This document shows, in pieces, positions 28,388 through 37,041 of a DNA stretch of 64,000 bases. The notes beneath the pieces are model-generated. The model had not been told where the DNA came from. It saw nothing but the letters and a program-made list of their open reading frames with translations, and made no database searches. The DNA is from Chitinophaga niabensis. Lineage in GTDB: Bacteria; Bacteroidota; Bacteroidia; Chitinophagales; Chitinophagaceae. The stretch's first letter is position 1. Each line of letters opens with the position of its first letter. Made by a program: the position numbers and the translations under genes. The stretch is from contig JAFIGY010000011.1 in NCBI GenBank assembly GCA_017849435.1, forward strand, positions 1 to 64,000, written 5' to 3'.

Positions 28388-28485
28388 GGCTAAATTGTTT
28401 TAAGAAAAAATGTATCCACCATTATTTTAGCAGGCTTAGGTGATTTTTCCTGCATTCAATGCGCATTTGAATAACTTTAAACTCT

Positions 28486-28923
28486 TTATCCAATTACCAA
28501 CTTACTATTCTGGCGATTTCTTCTTGAGCAAATGGCAGTAATTCCGAGAATGGTAATTACCAAGTTCACGATAAAATGCTGGCTCCAGCTCATGTGTCTA
28601 AATAAACCTGCACATGCACAAGGCCGTTTATCGAATGTATTTGCTAGAACTAATCCTGTATATATGGTGAATGTGAACATCAAGAACGTAGCACTGTATA
28701 ACCCCACCCACCGAGTTTTAGGTATAATCAATATTATTAAAACAATAATTTCAGCAAAAAGTACTCCCCACATCAAGACTTTAATAAATCTATGATCAAT
28801 TGGTTGGGCTGACATCGCACGTTGAAAAAAACCAAAATCAATTACTTTATCTGCCGCTGTATAAGCAAATAAAAGAGTCATTAAAATAACGACTGTTTGA
28901 TAAAATGCATTTTTAAATCCCAT
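28486..28923 (-). CDS. MauE/DoxX-like redox-associated membrane protein
   Basis: 145 residues with four predicted membrane helices: ~8-26 (TVVILMTLLFAYTAADKV), ~46-66 (VLMWGVLFAEIIVLIILII), ~72-92 (GLYSATFLMFTFTIYTGLV) and ~113-132 (FIVNLVITILGITAI). The segment RPCACAG near residue 100, between helices 3 and 4, gives a CxC cysteine pair on the loop, the hallmark of MauE-like proteins that pass electrons to periplasmic thioredoxin-like partners. It is upstream of the DUF6520 gene and near two TlpA-type genes, so it probably serves the same redox process. Its exact partner cannot be told. Confidence 0.8.
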   Translation of the reverse strand: MGFKNAFYQTVVILMTLLFAYTAADKVIDFGFFQRAMSAQPIDHRFIKVLMWGVLFAEIIVLIILIIPKTRWVGLYSATFLMFTFTIYTGLVLANTFDKRPCACAGLFRHMSWSQHFIVNLVITILGITAICSRRNRQNSKLVIG

Positions 28924-29434
28924 TTTTGAAATTTTTAATACAATTCCAATACTGTCTTAACTTAATATGGAGAACTCTGTCTCAATAATGCTGTATATTA
29001 TAATAGTGGTCATTACGTAACATTTTGAAAATAGTTTTTAAGCAAAAAACTATCCTATGTAATGCGATTCTAAGTACGTAAATACTTTTCAGGGGTACCT
29101 ATGGACATGTAAGAATTCCTTCTTGCCTAAAGCTAAATGCTCCTTCTAACATTAGAGTTCTACAAACTATCTACCGATTCATAAGATAGATTACCTTCGA
29201 TATTGACTTCTCAAAAATAGAACGTGTAACTGCAACTTGCATGCAGTCACGTAAAATTTATTGTGATTTTCTTTACTACAAATTTAATCATCGCATTAAT
29301 TCGAATTCATGCAGTCCGATAGACAGCTTGCAACGTTATATAACTTTATTTCATTGACTTTGTTAAAAATTTGTCAACTAAACCATAATATGTAAAACTA
29401 CAATAAGAACTCGCTAAGTAACCTAAATAATTCC
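28924..29434. other. 511-bp intergenic region, AT-rich
   Basis: Between the MauE-like and TlpA-type genes, both on the minus strand. It is strongly AT-rich, with no ORF of note, no hairpin with T run and no consensus promoter that I could find. It may be decayed sequence. Confidence 0.5.
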
Positions 29435-30004
29435 TCAAATCCGTAAGTCAGTTACTAATAGGTTAATACCTTTTTCACTCATATATTCCAAGCTTGATTT
29501 GGTTATTGCCCTTTTATTTTGCAAAACTTCTACCCCCTCAACCGCCCGCCTCAACGCCTTCTCCCCCAAACTCCCCTCCACAAAACGCCTATACCCTCTC
29601 CCAGAGCTCACAAAAATAGTCGCCGGTATACTCCCCTGCCAACGGGGATCTATCTTGTTTGCATACCTGTTGGCATTAGGCTCATCCAACCAAAGAACGG
29701 TGGATTCTATTTTATACTTTTTCACAAATCGCCTGATCTTCTCAGGATAAGCATCCCCAAGATCAAGGCTGATAAAAATGAATTTCACTCGCCTGCCTTT
29801 CATCTCCCGGGCAACCTTCACAAAATACGGCATCTCCTCAACACAAGGCCCACACCAGGTCGCCCAGAGATTGACCACCAAAGCAGTATCGGGATTATAC
29901 AGCCATCGGTCTAAATCATCTGCTTTGATGCGGATGATCTCTTGGGCGGAAGCACCTCGCCCAAGCAATACGAATCCAAAGATGCAAATCAGAATCTTTC
30001 TCAT
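29435..30004 (-). CDS. TlpA-type periplasmic thioredoxin
   Basis: 189 residues from ATG 30004. The open frame extends ten codons further to 30034, but MRKILICIFGFVLLGRGASAQ is a complete signal peptide, so the later start is preferred. The active site is WATWCGPC near residue 56, preceded by LVVNLWATWC and followed by EEMPYFVKVAREMKG. The cis-Pro loop is GSIPATIFV. The C terminus has an unusual ~35-residue tail (ITKSSLEYMSEKGINLLVTD) beyond the fold. It should reduce or oxidise exported cysteine proteins. It may act with the MauE-like membrane protein downstream, although 511 bp separate them. Confidence 0.88.
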   Translation of the reverse strand: MRKILICIFGFVLLGRGASAQEIIRIKADDLDRWLYNPDTALVVNLWATWCGPCVEEMPYFVKVAREMKGRRVKFIFISLDLGDAYPEKIRRFVKKYKIESTVLWLDEPNANRYANKIDPRWQGSIPATIFVSSGRGYRRFVEGSLGEKALRRAVEGVEVLQNKRAITKSSLEYMSEKGINLLVTDLRI

Positions 30005-30034
30005 AATAAGCACGAACAATATGAATTCCATCAA

Positions 30035-30421
30035 AACCTACTGTTCCATATAGCTCCTTCCATTAAGGCTCACTACTGCCCATATTCATTCTGATCAAAA
30101 AAGTTTACTCCTTTTAAAACGTTTGTCCTCGATCCATTTAAATAATACTACTCCCCTATTTTCACCTGTATCATGGTAAGCTTTCGCAGATCAGCACTTA
30201 TTCTAATTACCTCTCCTAACAACAATGCCGCAATAGTGCAGTTCTTCACAAAAAATGCCCCCCTCCCCAATATGCTATATTCATTCTGCATGTTCCCGTC
30301 CCTAAAATCCGTATCACTAAAAAAATGCCCAATTACCTGTAGCTTATAGACATCCAACACAACCCTCCCTCAAGGAATAACTAAGGAATGAAGCCCCCTC
30401 CACCCCAGGCTTTCAAAAATC
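30035..30421. other. Intergenic region between TlpA-type gene and trmH
   Basis: 387 bp. A 70-codon minus-strand frame with GTG start (30360-30148) shows no recognisable family, although its C terminus (RKLTMIQVKIGE) vaguely recalls the last strand of an outer-membrane barrel. It is treated here as non-coding or a remnant. Confidence 0.4.
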
Positions 30422-31018
30422 TCAAAACGGATCCACATCATCAAACCCCCAGTCCCCCAGCAACTCTGTTCTCCGATCGCCCCCTAACCCCGGGGAACCA
30501 TAATGCCCCGCCAATGTCTTCTGCCGCATAGCTTCATAAATGCTCACCGCGCAAGCCACGGAAATATTCAACGACCGGATAATCCCCATCATCGGAATCA
30601 GGAAGTTCCCATCCGCCAAAGCCCTGATCTCATCACTCACCCCTTTCTGCTCATTCCCAAAGATCAGCGCAACGGAACCGGAAAAATCAATATCATATAA
30701 GCTTACCGCATCTGAGGATAGGTGCGTGGTGTAAATTTTATCGAAACGCGTCCGAAGGGCTTTGAACAACTCATTCACATCGGTATACTGGTGTACGGTA
30801 AGCCATTTAGCCGCGCTGGACGAGCTTTTAGCACCCCATCTCTTGTGTCTGGGGGCTTTCGTCATCAACACATATATGTCCTGGATACCAACAGCATCAC
30901 AGGTGCGCAATACGGCTGAAATGTTGTGTGGGTCTTCCACATTCTCCAATACCACAGTCAGGTTACCCTGTCGTCTGTTTACTACGGTTAAAAGCCGGTC
31001 TCTCCGTTCTGGTGTCAT
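30422..31018 (-). CDS. trmH: tRNA (guanosine-2'-O-)-methyltransferase TrmH
   Basis: 198 residues of the SpoU/SPOUT class, SAM-dependent, cytoplasmic. The N terminus MTPERRDRLLTVVNRRQGNL and the motif 1 block ENVEDPHNISAVLRTCDA are characteristic of TrmH, which methylates G18 in the D-loop of tRNA. Motif 2 is ALIFGNEQKGVS and motif 3 is MIRSLNISVACAV in the form GIIRSLNISVACAVS. The C-terminal ~25 residues extend past the knot. It stands alone on the minus strand, with its 5' side facing the ~200-bp repeat array. Confidence 0.92.
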   Translation of the reverse strand: MTPERRDRLLTVVNRRQGNLTVVLENVEDPHNISAVLRTCDAVGIQDIYVLMTKAPRHKRWGAKSSSSAAKWLTVHQYTDVNELFKALRTRFDKIYTTHLSSDAVSLYDIDFSGSVALIFGNEQKGVSDEIRALADGNFLIPMMGIIRSLNISVACAVSIYEAMRQKTLAGHYGSPGLGGDRRTELLGDWGFDDVDPF

Positions 31019-31034
31019 AATTCCAAATGATATT

Positions 31035-32330
31035 TATAGTAAAAAGAAGTTTTCTCTTATTCACCCTTACTCAAATTTCTACCATGGCAATTCGCTGTTC
31101 TCCCTGTCTCCCATCATCTCCAATTCCATTCCTTTCGGTAAAAATATACTCCACATCTGTTATACATTTCTTCGCTCACTCGTCCCATCCTCTCTACTAT
31201 TCTTCCTTCAAAAATCTCCCGTTTTGTATAAAAACACATGTTATTCGGTAATACGCATCTTCTCTCCCATTCATCTCACTTTGCCTCCACCACGATTCCA
31301 ATCCCTTACACGCCGCTCCATCCCCACATATTCCATCTTGCTTCCGTTCAGCAAAAGGTATTCTGGCTTGCTCACACGGGACTTCTCACCAATTCATTTC
31401 ACGTTATCCTAATCGCTACCCTAAGCATCTGCCATTCTCACACCAAACACATGCTATCCGGTAACACACATCTTCTCTCCCATTCATCTCACTTTGCCCC
31501 AACCACGATCCAACCCCTTACGTGCCACTCCATTCCCACATATTCCATCTTGCTTCCGTTCAGCAAAACGTATTCCGGCTTACTCACACAGGCTTCTTCC
31601 AATTCATTTCAAGCTACCCTAAAATCCGCCATTCCGACACCAAACACAGCTGGCCGGTAACACACATCTTCTCTCCCATTCATCTCACTTTGCCCCAACC
31701 ACGACTCCAATCCTTTGTGTGTCCCTCATCTCCACATATCCCTCCGATTTCCATTCGGAAAACATATTCTGACTTCCTGCACGGATCTCCTCGCCAAATT
31801 CATTTGGCTTTGCCTTAACCACTTCCTCCCAATCCGCCCCACCCATACCAAACACATTCCACCCGACAACATCCACCTTGCCTCCCATCCATTTCGTTTT
31901 GCTTAAACCACGATTCCTCTCCCGCATAAGCACAAACATAACCCCATATCCATCCCTCCCGTTCAGCAAAAAGATATTCCGTGCTCGTTTCCTCACCAAT
32001 TCACTTCACGTTGTCCTAACCACAGCTTCCCAAAATCCTCCCCTTCCACTCCACAACACGATCTTCCTTCCCATGTATCGAACCTCACCTCAATCAAAAT
32101 TCCTCTTCTCCACACAGGCATCCGCATATACGTATATCCTAGCCAAAACATATTCTGTCATATCTACACGCCCCTCTTTTCATTCCTCCCAACCTCAACC
32201 AATACTTCCCTAAACCCTCGCTTCAACATAAAGTATTATTCTACCCCGCACCCTTATCCACTAACTTCTCTTCGCCCCAATCATAATCCCCTTCCGCATA
32301 AAACACCTTTTCCATTCATTTCCCTTCAAC
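31035..32330. repeat. Degenerate tandem array of ~200-bp units
   Basis: A 30-nt segment containing CTTCTCTCCCATTCATCTCA occurs identically at 31256-31285, 31469-31498 and 31665-31694 (spacing 213 and 196). A 34-nt segment containing CCATCTTGCTTCCGTTCAGC occurs identically at 31323-31356 and 31535-31568. Increasingly diverged copies in register can be followed near 31040, 31861, 32061 and 32256, giving about seven units. The plus strand is pyrimidine-rich throughout. Spacing is not a constant multiple of three, and the overlapping small ORFs are not conserved between units, so this is not coding. Confidence 0.88.
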
Positions 32331-32883
32331 CGCATTTCTTTTCTTACTCCCACGATATCCCAATGGTACTCCTTCCTCCCTATCGTTCCAAACACATCCC
32401 TGCCGCGAGACATTCCCCTCAACGCTCCTCCCCCTCAAAATTACCAGAAATTACCTTCAAGCCTCACGATTTACTATCTTTAACGGGATATCCTATGAAA
32501 CCTGGCGCCTATGCTAGATTTTCGGGGATGCAGGAAGGAATCTGACAACAGGTATGCAGGAAATCGATTTCCCCTCATTCTACAAGCATAGATAAAATGG
32601 AATGAGGAATACCTATGCTCAGGAATTCAATTGCAGGGAAGCAGCAGGAAACAAAAAAGGGAAAGGAAACATACCCCTCTCCCGCCAAACAACATGCACA
32701 TCCCTGCACGCAGGAAAAAAGGGAAACCATCCCTCATTCCGGCACGACTTTGGAAGCAACCACCATTCCCGGGTCCCGAAAACACGGATAAACCAGGCCA
32801 ACGTTCCCACAGCTGAGGATCTCCTGACAAAATAAAGGATACCTAAGCCCATGAGAACCTCCTAAAAACCAAACAATTAACAG
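32331..32883. other. Non-coding region upstream of the AsmA-family gene
   Basis: 553 bp after the repeat array. It includes short imperfect repeats such as GCAGGAAACAAAAAAGGGAAA (~32643; written in part) and GCAGGAAAAAAGGGAAACC (~32721). Several 60-77-codon frames overlap on both strands with no support. The promoter of the AsmA gene should be here, but I cannot locate it. Confidence 0.4.
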
Positions 32884-35598
32884 ATGAAAGTAAAAAAGGT
32901 ACTGAAGATCACCGGCATCTCCCTCCTCACCCTGATCGCACTGCTGATCGCGATCCCTTACCTGTTCAAAGGCCAGATCATGGCGAAGATCAAAACGGAA
33001 CTGAACAAGAACCTGAATGCCAAAGTCGATTTTAAAGACGTGGATATCAGCCTCTTCCGCAGATTTCCGAGGCTCGCGGTGGGACTCGAGGAATTACAGA
33101 TCCTCGGCATAAAGCAGTTCGAAAACGATACCCTGCTGGCAGTAAAACGCCTGGATCTCGCCATGGACCTGATGAGCGCCATCAGGGGCAAGAAGCTCGA
33201 AGTCTACAACGTAGTGCTCCAACATCCACGCATATACGCCATCGTGGACGAAGCAGGCCACCCGAACTGGGATATCACCAAACCGGATACCACCACGTCA
33301 ACCACAGCCAAACCCGATACCGCGAAAAGCGATTTCTCCCTCGATCTTCAGCAATACAGCATCGAAAACGCTACGGTAAAGTACGTCGACCGTCAGGCAA
33401 ATACCTCCCTGATAATCGAACAACTGAACCATAAAGGGAAAGGAGATTTCTCACAAGATAAATTCACCTTACAGACCTCCACGAACGCAGGCGCTCTCAG
33501 CTTCGCGAGCGGTTTCATTCCCTATCTGCTCAACACCAGAGTAGAGATTCTGGCAGACATCAGCGTCGATAACAAAACCAACACCTACTCCTTCAAAACG
33601 GATAATATATCCATCAACAATCTGAAGCTTTCCACCGAAGGCTTCGTGCAGTTAGTGAACGACAGCAGTTATAAGATGGACGTGAAGTTTGCTGCACCAT
33701 CCACAGATTTCAAGGACGTCCTCTCCCTCGTGCCAACCATCTACTCACAGGATTTCGCCAACATCAAAACCAGCGGCAATGCCACGCTGAACGGCTTTGT
33801 GAAAGGCACCTACACCCCGCAGCAGATCCCGGCATACGGCGTGCATCTCGATGTAAAGAACGGCTTCTTCCAATATCCTGATCTTCCTAAACCCGTGAAG
33901 AATATTCAACTGGCCGTCAATGTCAACAACCCTGACGGCGTACCGGACCATACCGTGATCGATGTACCGCAGGCGCACCTTGAAATGGATGCCACTCCGG
34001 TAGACCTCCGGATGTTGATAAAGACCCCGGTATCCGATCTTTATCTCGATGCCGCCGCCAAAGGCAAGCTGGACCTCAGCAAAGTGGCCCAGTTCGTAAA
34101 GCTCGAGAAAGGCACACAGTTGAGTGGCTTGCTGGATGCGGATATCAAGGCAAAAGGCAACATGAGCGCGATTGAAAAACAGCAATATGAAAAATTCGAT
34201 GCATCCGGCAAACTGGCGGTGAACAACCTGCTCTATAGCAGCAAGGATTACCCGGACGGCGTGAAGGTATCTTCCCTCCTCATGCAGTTCAACCCGAAAA
34301 ACGTAGCAGTACAGGATTTCAAAGGACAATACCTTGGCACGAACTTCTCCGCCACCGGCGAAGTGAACAATCTGTTGGCATATGTATTGAAGAACGATGC
34401 CCTGAATGGCAGACTGGCCCTGAAAGCGGATCAGATCAATCTCGATAAATGGATGGCGACGGGCAACACTTCATCTTCCCCATCCAAACCCGCAGATACC
34501 GCTACCAGTGCTCCTTTTGCGGTACCCAACAACCTCGATTTCACCATCCAGGCGCAGGCAGATAAAGTGCATTACGATAAAGTAGACCTCTCCCAGCTTT
34601 CCGGCACCCTCCTGATCCGCGATCAGACCATCACCCTGAACGATGTAAAAGGAAACGCGCTGCAGGGCAACATGAAGATCGATGGCACGTACTCCACCAA
34701 ACAAAGTAAACAGCATCCCGATATCAGTCTTGCCTACGATGTAAAGGAACTGGATGTACAACAAACTTTCAAAGCCTTCAACACCGTTCAAAAACTGATG
34801 CCGATCGCGCAATTCCTGAGCGGAAAAATGAGTTCGCAGATGACGATCAAAGGTCGGCTGGGCAAGGACATGACGCCCGATCTTAGCACACTCTCCGGCG
34901 ATGGCAATCTCTTCCTGATCGAAGGTTTCCTGAAAAAGTTCGCTCCACTGGATCAGCTCGCCAACCAGCTGAATGTATCCGCGCTGCAGGACATATCCGT
35001 TCGCGATATCAAGAACTACTTCGCCTTCCAGAATGGTCGCATGACGGTCAATCCCTTCCGCGTCAAGCTCGCAAACATGAACATGCTCATCTCCGGCTCG
35101 CACGGCTTTGATCAGAGTATGGATTACACCATGCAACTCGCGTTACCCAGAAGCTTACTCGGACAAAAAGGAAACTCGCTCATCAACAACCTCGTTTCCC
35201 AGGCCAATAACAAAGGCATCCCTGTTCAGCTCGGAGACTCCGTACACCTGAACGTACTAATGGGTGGCAGCATCCTGAAACCTTCCGTTAAAACGGATCT
35301 GAAAGAAGTAGCCGCCAAAACGGCCAATAACCTGAAAGATCAGGCCACTGCGCTTGTGAAGAACGAAGTAGACACCATCAAACATACGGTGAAAGATTCC
35401 CTGCAGGCTGTGAAGAAAGAAGCGCTATCAGCAGCGAAAGATGAATTGAAAAAACAACTGCTCGGTAATAAAGACAGTGCGCAATCCGGTAAAACCCTCC
35501 AGGATGCCGGTAAATCCGCTGAAAAAACGCTCAACAACACGCTGAAAGGTTTGTTGAACCGGCGCAAAAACACCGCAGCAGATTCAACAAAACAGTAA
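32884..35598 (+). CDS. AsmA-family inner-membrane-anchored periplasmic protein
   Basis: 904 residues. A single membrane helix lies at ~6-27 (ITGISLLTLIALLIAIPYLF), followed by the AsmA N-terminal block (KIKTELNKNLNAKVDFKDVD, LFRRFPRLAVGLEELQI). The body is a long beta-rich repeat structure, with the AsmA C-terminal domain at ~640-800 (SGDGNLFLIEGFLKKFAPL, FQNGRMTVNPFRVKL). Residues ~805-904 are a charged Ala/Lys-rich helical tail not usual for the family. Such proteins are proposed lipid-transfer bridges between inner and outer membrane. It is followed after 48 bp by an SdpI-like gene, with a strong hairpin between. Confidence 0.88.
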   Translation: MKVKKVLKITGISLLTLIALLIAIPYLFKGQIMAKIKTELNKNLNAKVDFKDVDISLFRRFPRLAVGLEELQILGIKQFENDTLLAVKRLDLAMDLMSAIRGKKLEVYNVVLQHPRIYAIVDEAGHPNWDITKPDTTTSTTAKPDTAKSDFSLDLQQYSIENATVKYVDRQANTSLIIEQLNHKGKGDFSQDKFTLQTSTNAGALSFASGFIPYLLNTRVEILADISVDNKTNTYSFKTDNISINNLKLSTEGFVQLVNDSSYKMDVKFAAPSTDFKDVLSLVPTIYSQDFANIKTSGNATLNGFVKGTYTPQQIPAYGVHLDVKNGFFQYPDLPKPVKNIQLAVNVNNPDGVPDHTVIDVPQAHLEMDATPVDLRMLIKTPVSDLYLDAAAKGKLDLSKVAQFVKLEKGTQLSGLLDADIKAKGNMSAIEKQQYEKFDASGKLAVNNLLYSSKDYPDGVKVSSLLMQFNPKNVAVQDFKGQYLGTNFSATGEVNNLLAYVLKNDALNGRLALKADQINLDKWMATGNTSSSPSKPADTATSAPFAVPNNLDFTIQAQADKVHYDKVDLSQLSGTLLIRDQTITLNDVKGNALQGNMKIDGTYSTKQSKQHPDISLAYDVKELDVQQTFKAFNTVQKLMPIAQFLSGKMSSQMTIKGRLGKDMTPDLSTLSGDGNLFLIEGFLKKFAPLDQLANQLNVSALQDISVRDIKNYFAFQNGRMTVNPFRVKLANMNMLISGSHGFDQSMDYTMQLALPRSLLGQKGNSLINNLVSQANNKGIPVQLGDSVHLNVLMGGSILKPSVKTDLKEVAAKTANNLKDQATALVKNEVDTIKHTVKDSLQAVKKEALSAAKDELKKQLLGNKDSAQSGKTLQDAGKSAEKTLNNTLKGLLNRRKNTAADSTKQ

Positions 35599-35610
35599 AC
35601 TTATTTGTAA

Positions 35611-35647
35611 TAAGAACGTGGTATAGCTTTAGTATGCCACGTTCTTA
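35611..35647 (+). promoter_or_regulatory. Stable hairpin ending on the SdpI-like start codon
   Basis: TAAGAACGTGG (35611-35621) pairs perfectly with CCACGTTCTTA (35637-35647). Four more inner pairs leave a 7-nt loop. No T run follows. Its last base is the A of the SdpI-like ATG, so the structure would sit on the translation start. It may be a terminator-like or translational control element. Confidence 0.6.
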
Positions 35648-36051
35648 TGAACAGCATCCTGCATAGCCCCTTTTGTAACGCCAGTTTGCTGGTAGGCTTA
35701 CTCTTCCTCTTTATGGGTTTCATGATCCGGAAGTACCCGCCGCGCAACATGAAAACATGGTACGGTTACCGTACTTTCCTCTCCACCATTAACGAGCAAA
35801 CCTGGCACGAAGCCAACCAATACGCCGCTTACGTCTCCCGCTGCATGGCCTATGCCCTCATCCCTTTTGGGCTGCTAATGGCCCTGCTCTTCGATGCACA
35901 AACGGACACTTTCCTCTATCTCACGATCAGCCCCGTTATCTTCTGCGTACTATTGCTCACCGGGTTAACGGAGTGGCATCTGCTGCAGGAGTTTGATGAA
36001 GATGGGAACAGGAAGATGAAGGCTGATAAAAAAGATCTGCGGAAACGATGA
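35647..36051 (+). CDS. SdpI-family membrane protein
   Basis: 134 residues with three predicted membrane helices (~8-24, ~76-92, ~98-115). The conserved SdpI core YGYRTFLSTINEQTWHEANQYA is present at ~38-60 (GYRT, W and AN residues match). In Bacillus, SdpI confers immunity to a secreted toxin and sequesters its repressor, but Bacteroidota homologues have no known function. It is 48 bp downstream of the AsmA-family gene and may be co-transcribed. The start at 35647 is the only ATG before the first helix. Confidence 0.82.
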   Translation: MNSILHSPFCNASLLVGLLFLFMGFMIRKYPPRNMKTWYGYRTFLSTINEQTWHEANQYAAYVSRCMAYALIPFGLLMALLFDAQTDTFLYLTISPVIFCVLLLTGLTEWHLLQEFDEDGNRKMKADKKDLRKR

Positions 36052-36056
36052 TCGCA

Positions 36057-36983
36057 TCACCCCTTTCTCCTTAATACCAAAACCGCCGGCACCGGCCGCT
36101 GTCCTTCCTTATCCGAAGGCTTAATCGTATTCATATGATTCACATACAACGCGGATGATCCGCCACCATCGAGATTGAGCGCTTCCACACAATGAATATC
36201 CGTGAATATCTTCGCCATTTGCGGGAAAGTAGCGCCTTCCGCCACGCCCTTATTCCTTCCCTCTATCACGAGGATGATTACCTTCCGATCTGCCGTATAA
36301 CCGATGGCCGTTCGTGGATGAAACTCCCGAATACTACCGCCCATCCGCTCTTCCATACTCGTGATGTGAGGCTGACCATTCTGCACCAGCACAGGCCCTC
36401 CACCCACGGCCTCCTTCATCTTCCAGCGATGTGCTCCCCGTTTACCCGGTTCGTGATAAACGGTGTCAGTACCTTGTATTTCCGGCGTTACCGGCTTGTC
36501 GTATGCGTAGGGCCGGTTCTTCTTTCCTACATTATATACCCATGCAACATCCGGCTGCCTGCGACGATTAATCCCAAATGCACCTCGGGTAGCGTATACA
36601 GTGCGTTTATTCACTACCGTACCCTGCGGGTTAACAGCCAGTACTTTTCCCTCATGCATCACGATGTTCAGATTACCGTTGGTAGCAAAAGAAAAGAAAG
36701 TGGTATTCACCACTGCCAGTGCGGATCTGCCCTCAATGCTGTCATATTGCGCAGGCGTGTATCGCTTACCGTTACCCACGCGGGTAACCAGTTCCAGTTG
36801 CGGATCTTTAAGGTCCACTTCCAGGTAGAAGGCCCGGAATGGCTTACCATCGAGGGAATCGGTGGTTTCATACACCTTCGCGCCGGCAGGAAGGCCCTGA
36901 TTGTGTATATCTGACGAGTGCCAGCGAAGCTGTGCAAAAGCAAGGGATGGCAACAAGGCCAATAGCGATAGTATCCGTTTCAT
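36057..36983 (-). CDS. Phosphodiester glycosidase family protein (NAGPA-like), exported
   Basis: 308 residues with a signal peptide (~1-17, ALLPSLAFAQ). The NAGPA-type fold is indicated by ALAVVNTTFFSFATNGN, by HPRTAIGYTADRKVIILVIE and by the glycine-rich active-site block LNLDGGGSSALYV near the C terminus. Relatives cleave N-acetylglucosamine-1-phosphodiesters or act on envelope glycopolymers. The substrate here is unknown. It is convergent with the SdpI-like gene (5 bp apart) and separated from lipA by lipA's terminator, so it has its own promoter, which I could not identify. Confidence 0.88.
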   Translation of the reverse strand: MKRILSLLALLPSLAFAQLRWHSSDIHNQGLPAGAKVYETTDSLDGKPFRAFYLEVDLKDPQLELVTRVGNGKRYTPAQYDSIEGRSALAVVNTTFFSFATNGNLNIVMHEGKVLAVNPQGTVVNKRTVYATRGAFGINRRRQPDVAWVYNVGKKNRPYAYDKPVTPEIQGTDTVYHEPGKRGAHRWKMKEAVGGGPVLVQNGQPHITSMEERMGGSIREFHPRTAIGYTADRKVIILVIEGRNKGVAEGATFPQMAKIFTDIHCVEALNLDGGGSSALYVNHMNTIKPSDKEGQRPVPAVLVLRRKG

Positions 36984-36990
36984 AAGGGCC

Positions 36991-37025
36991 TAAAATAAAA
37001 AAAGTCCCGCAGCATGCTGCGGGAC
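36991..37025 (-). terminator. Intrinsic terminator of lipA
   Basis: GTCCCGCAGCATGCTGCGGGAC (37004-37025; perfect 22-bp palindrome, written as its two arms GTCCCGCAGCA and TGCTGCGGGAC) followed on the minus strand by seven T and a further T-rich run. It starts 17 bp after the lipA stop. Confidence 0.88.
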
Positions 37026-37041
37026 CTCTGTTTTTTCATTG

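Noticed and set aside
30148-30360. 70-codon minus-strand frame between the TlpA-type gene and trmH
   Set aside because: GTG start, no promoter, no recognised family; at most a decayed fragment of an outer-membrane protein.
31238-31660. 140-codon ORF with internal repetition in the ~200-bp array
   Set aside because: The repetition comes from the DNA repeats; unit spacing (213, 196) is not a constant multiple of three, so the frame is not kept between units.
31035-32330. CRISPR array
   Set aside because: Repeat period is ~200 bp with long diverged units, no short repeats separated by unique spacers, and no cas genes nearby.
32363-32852. Several 60-77-codon ORFs on both strands upstream of the AsmA gene
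   Set aside because: They overlap one another on opposite strands and have low-complexity translations and no supporting signals.
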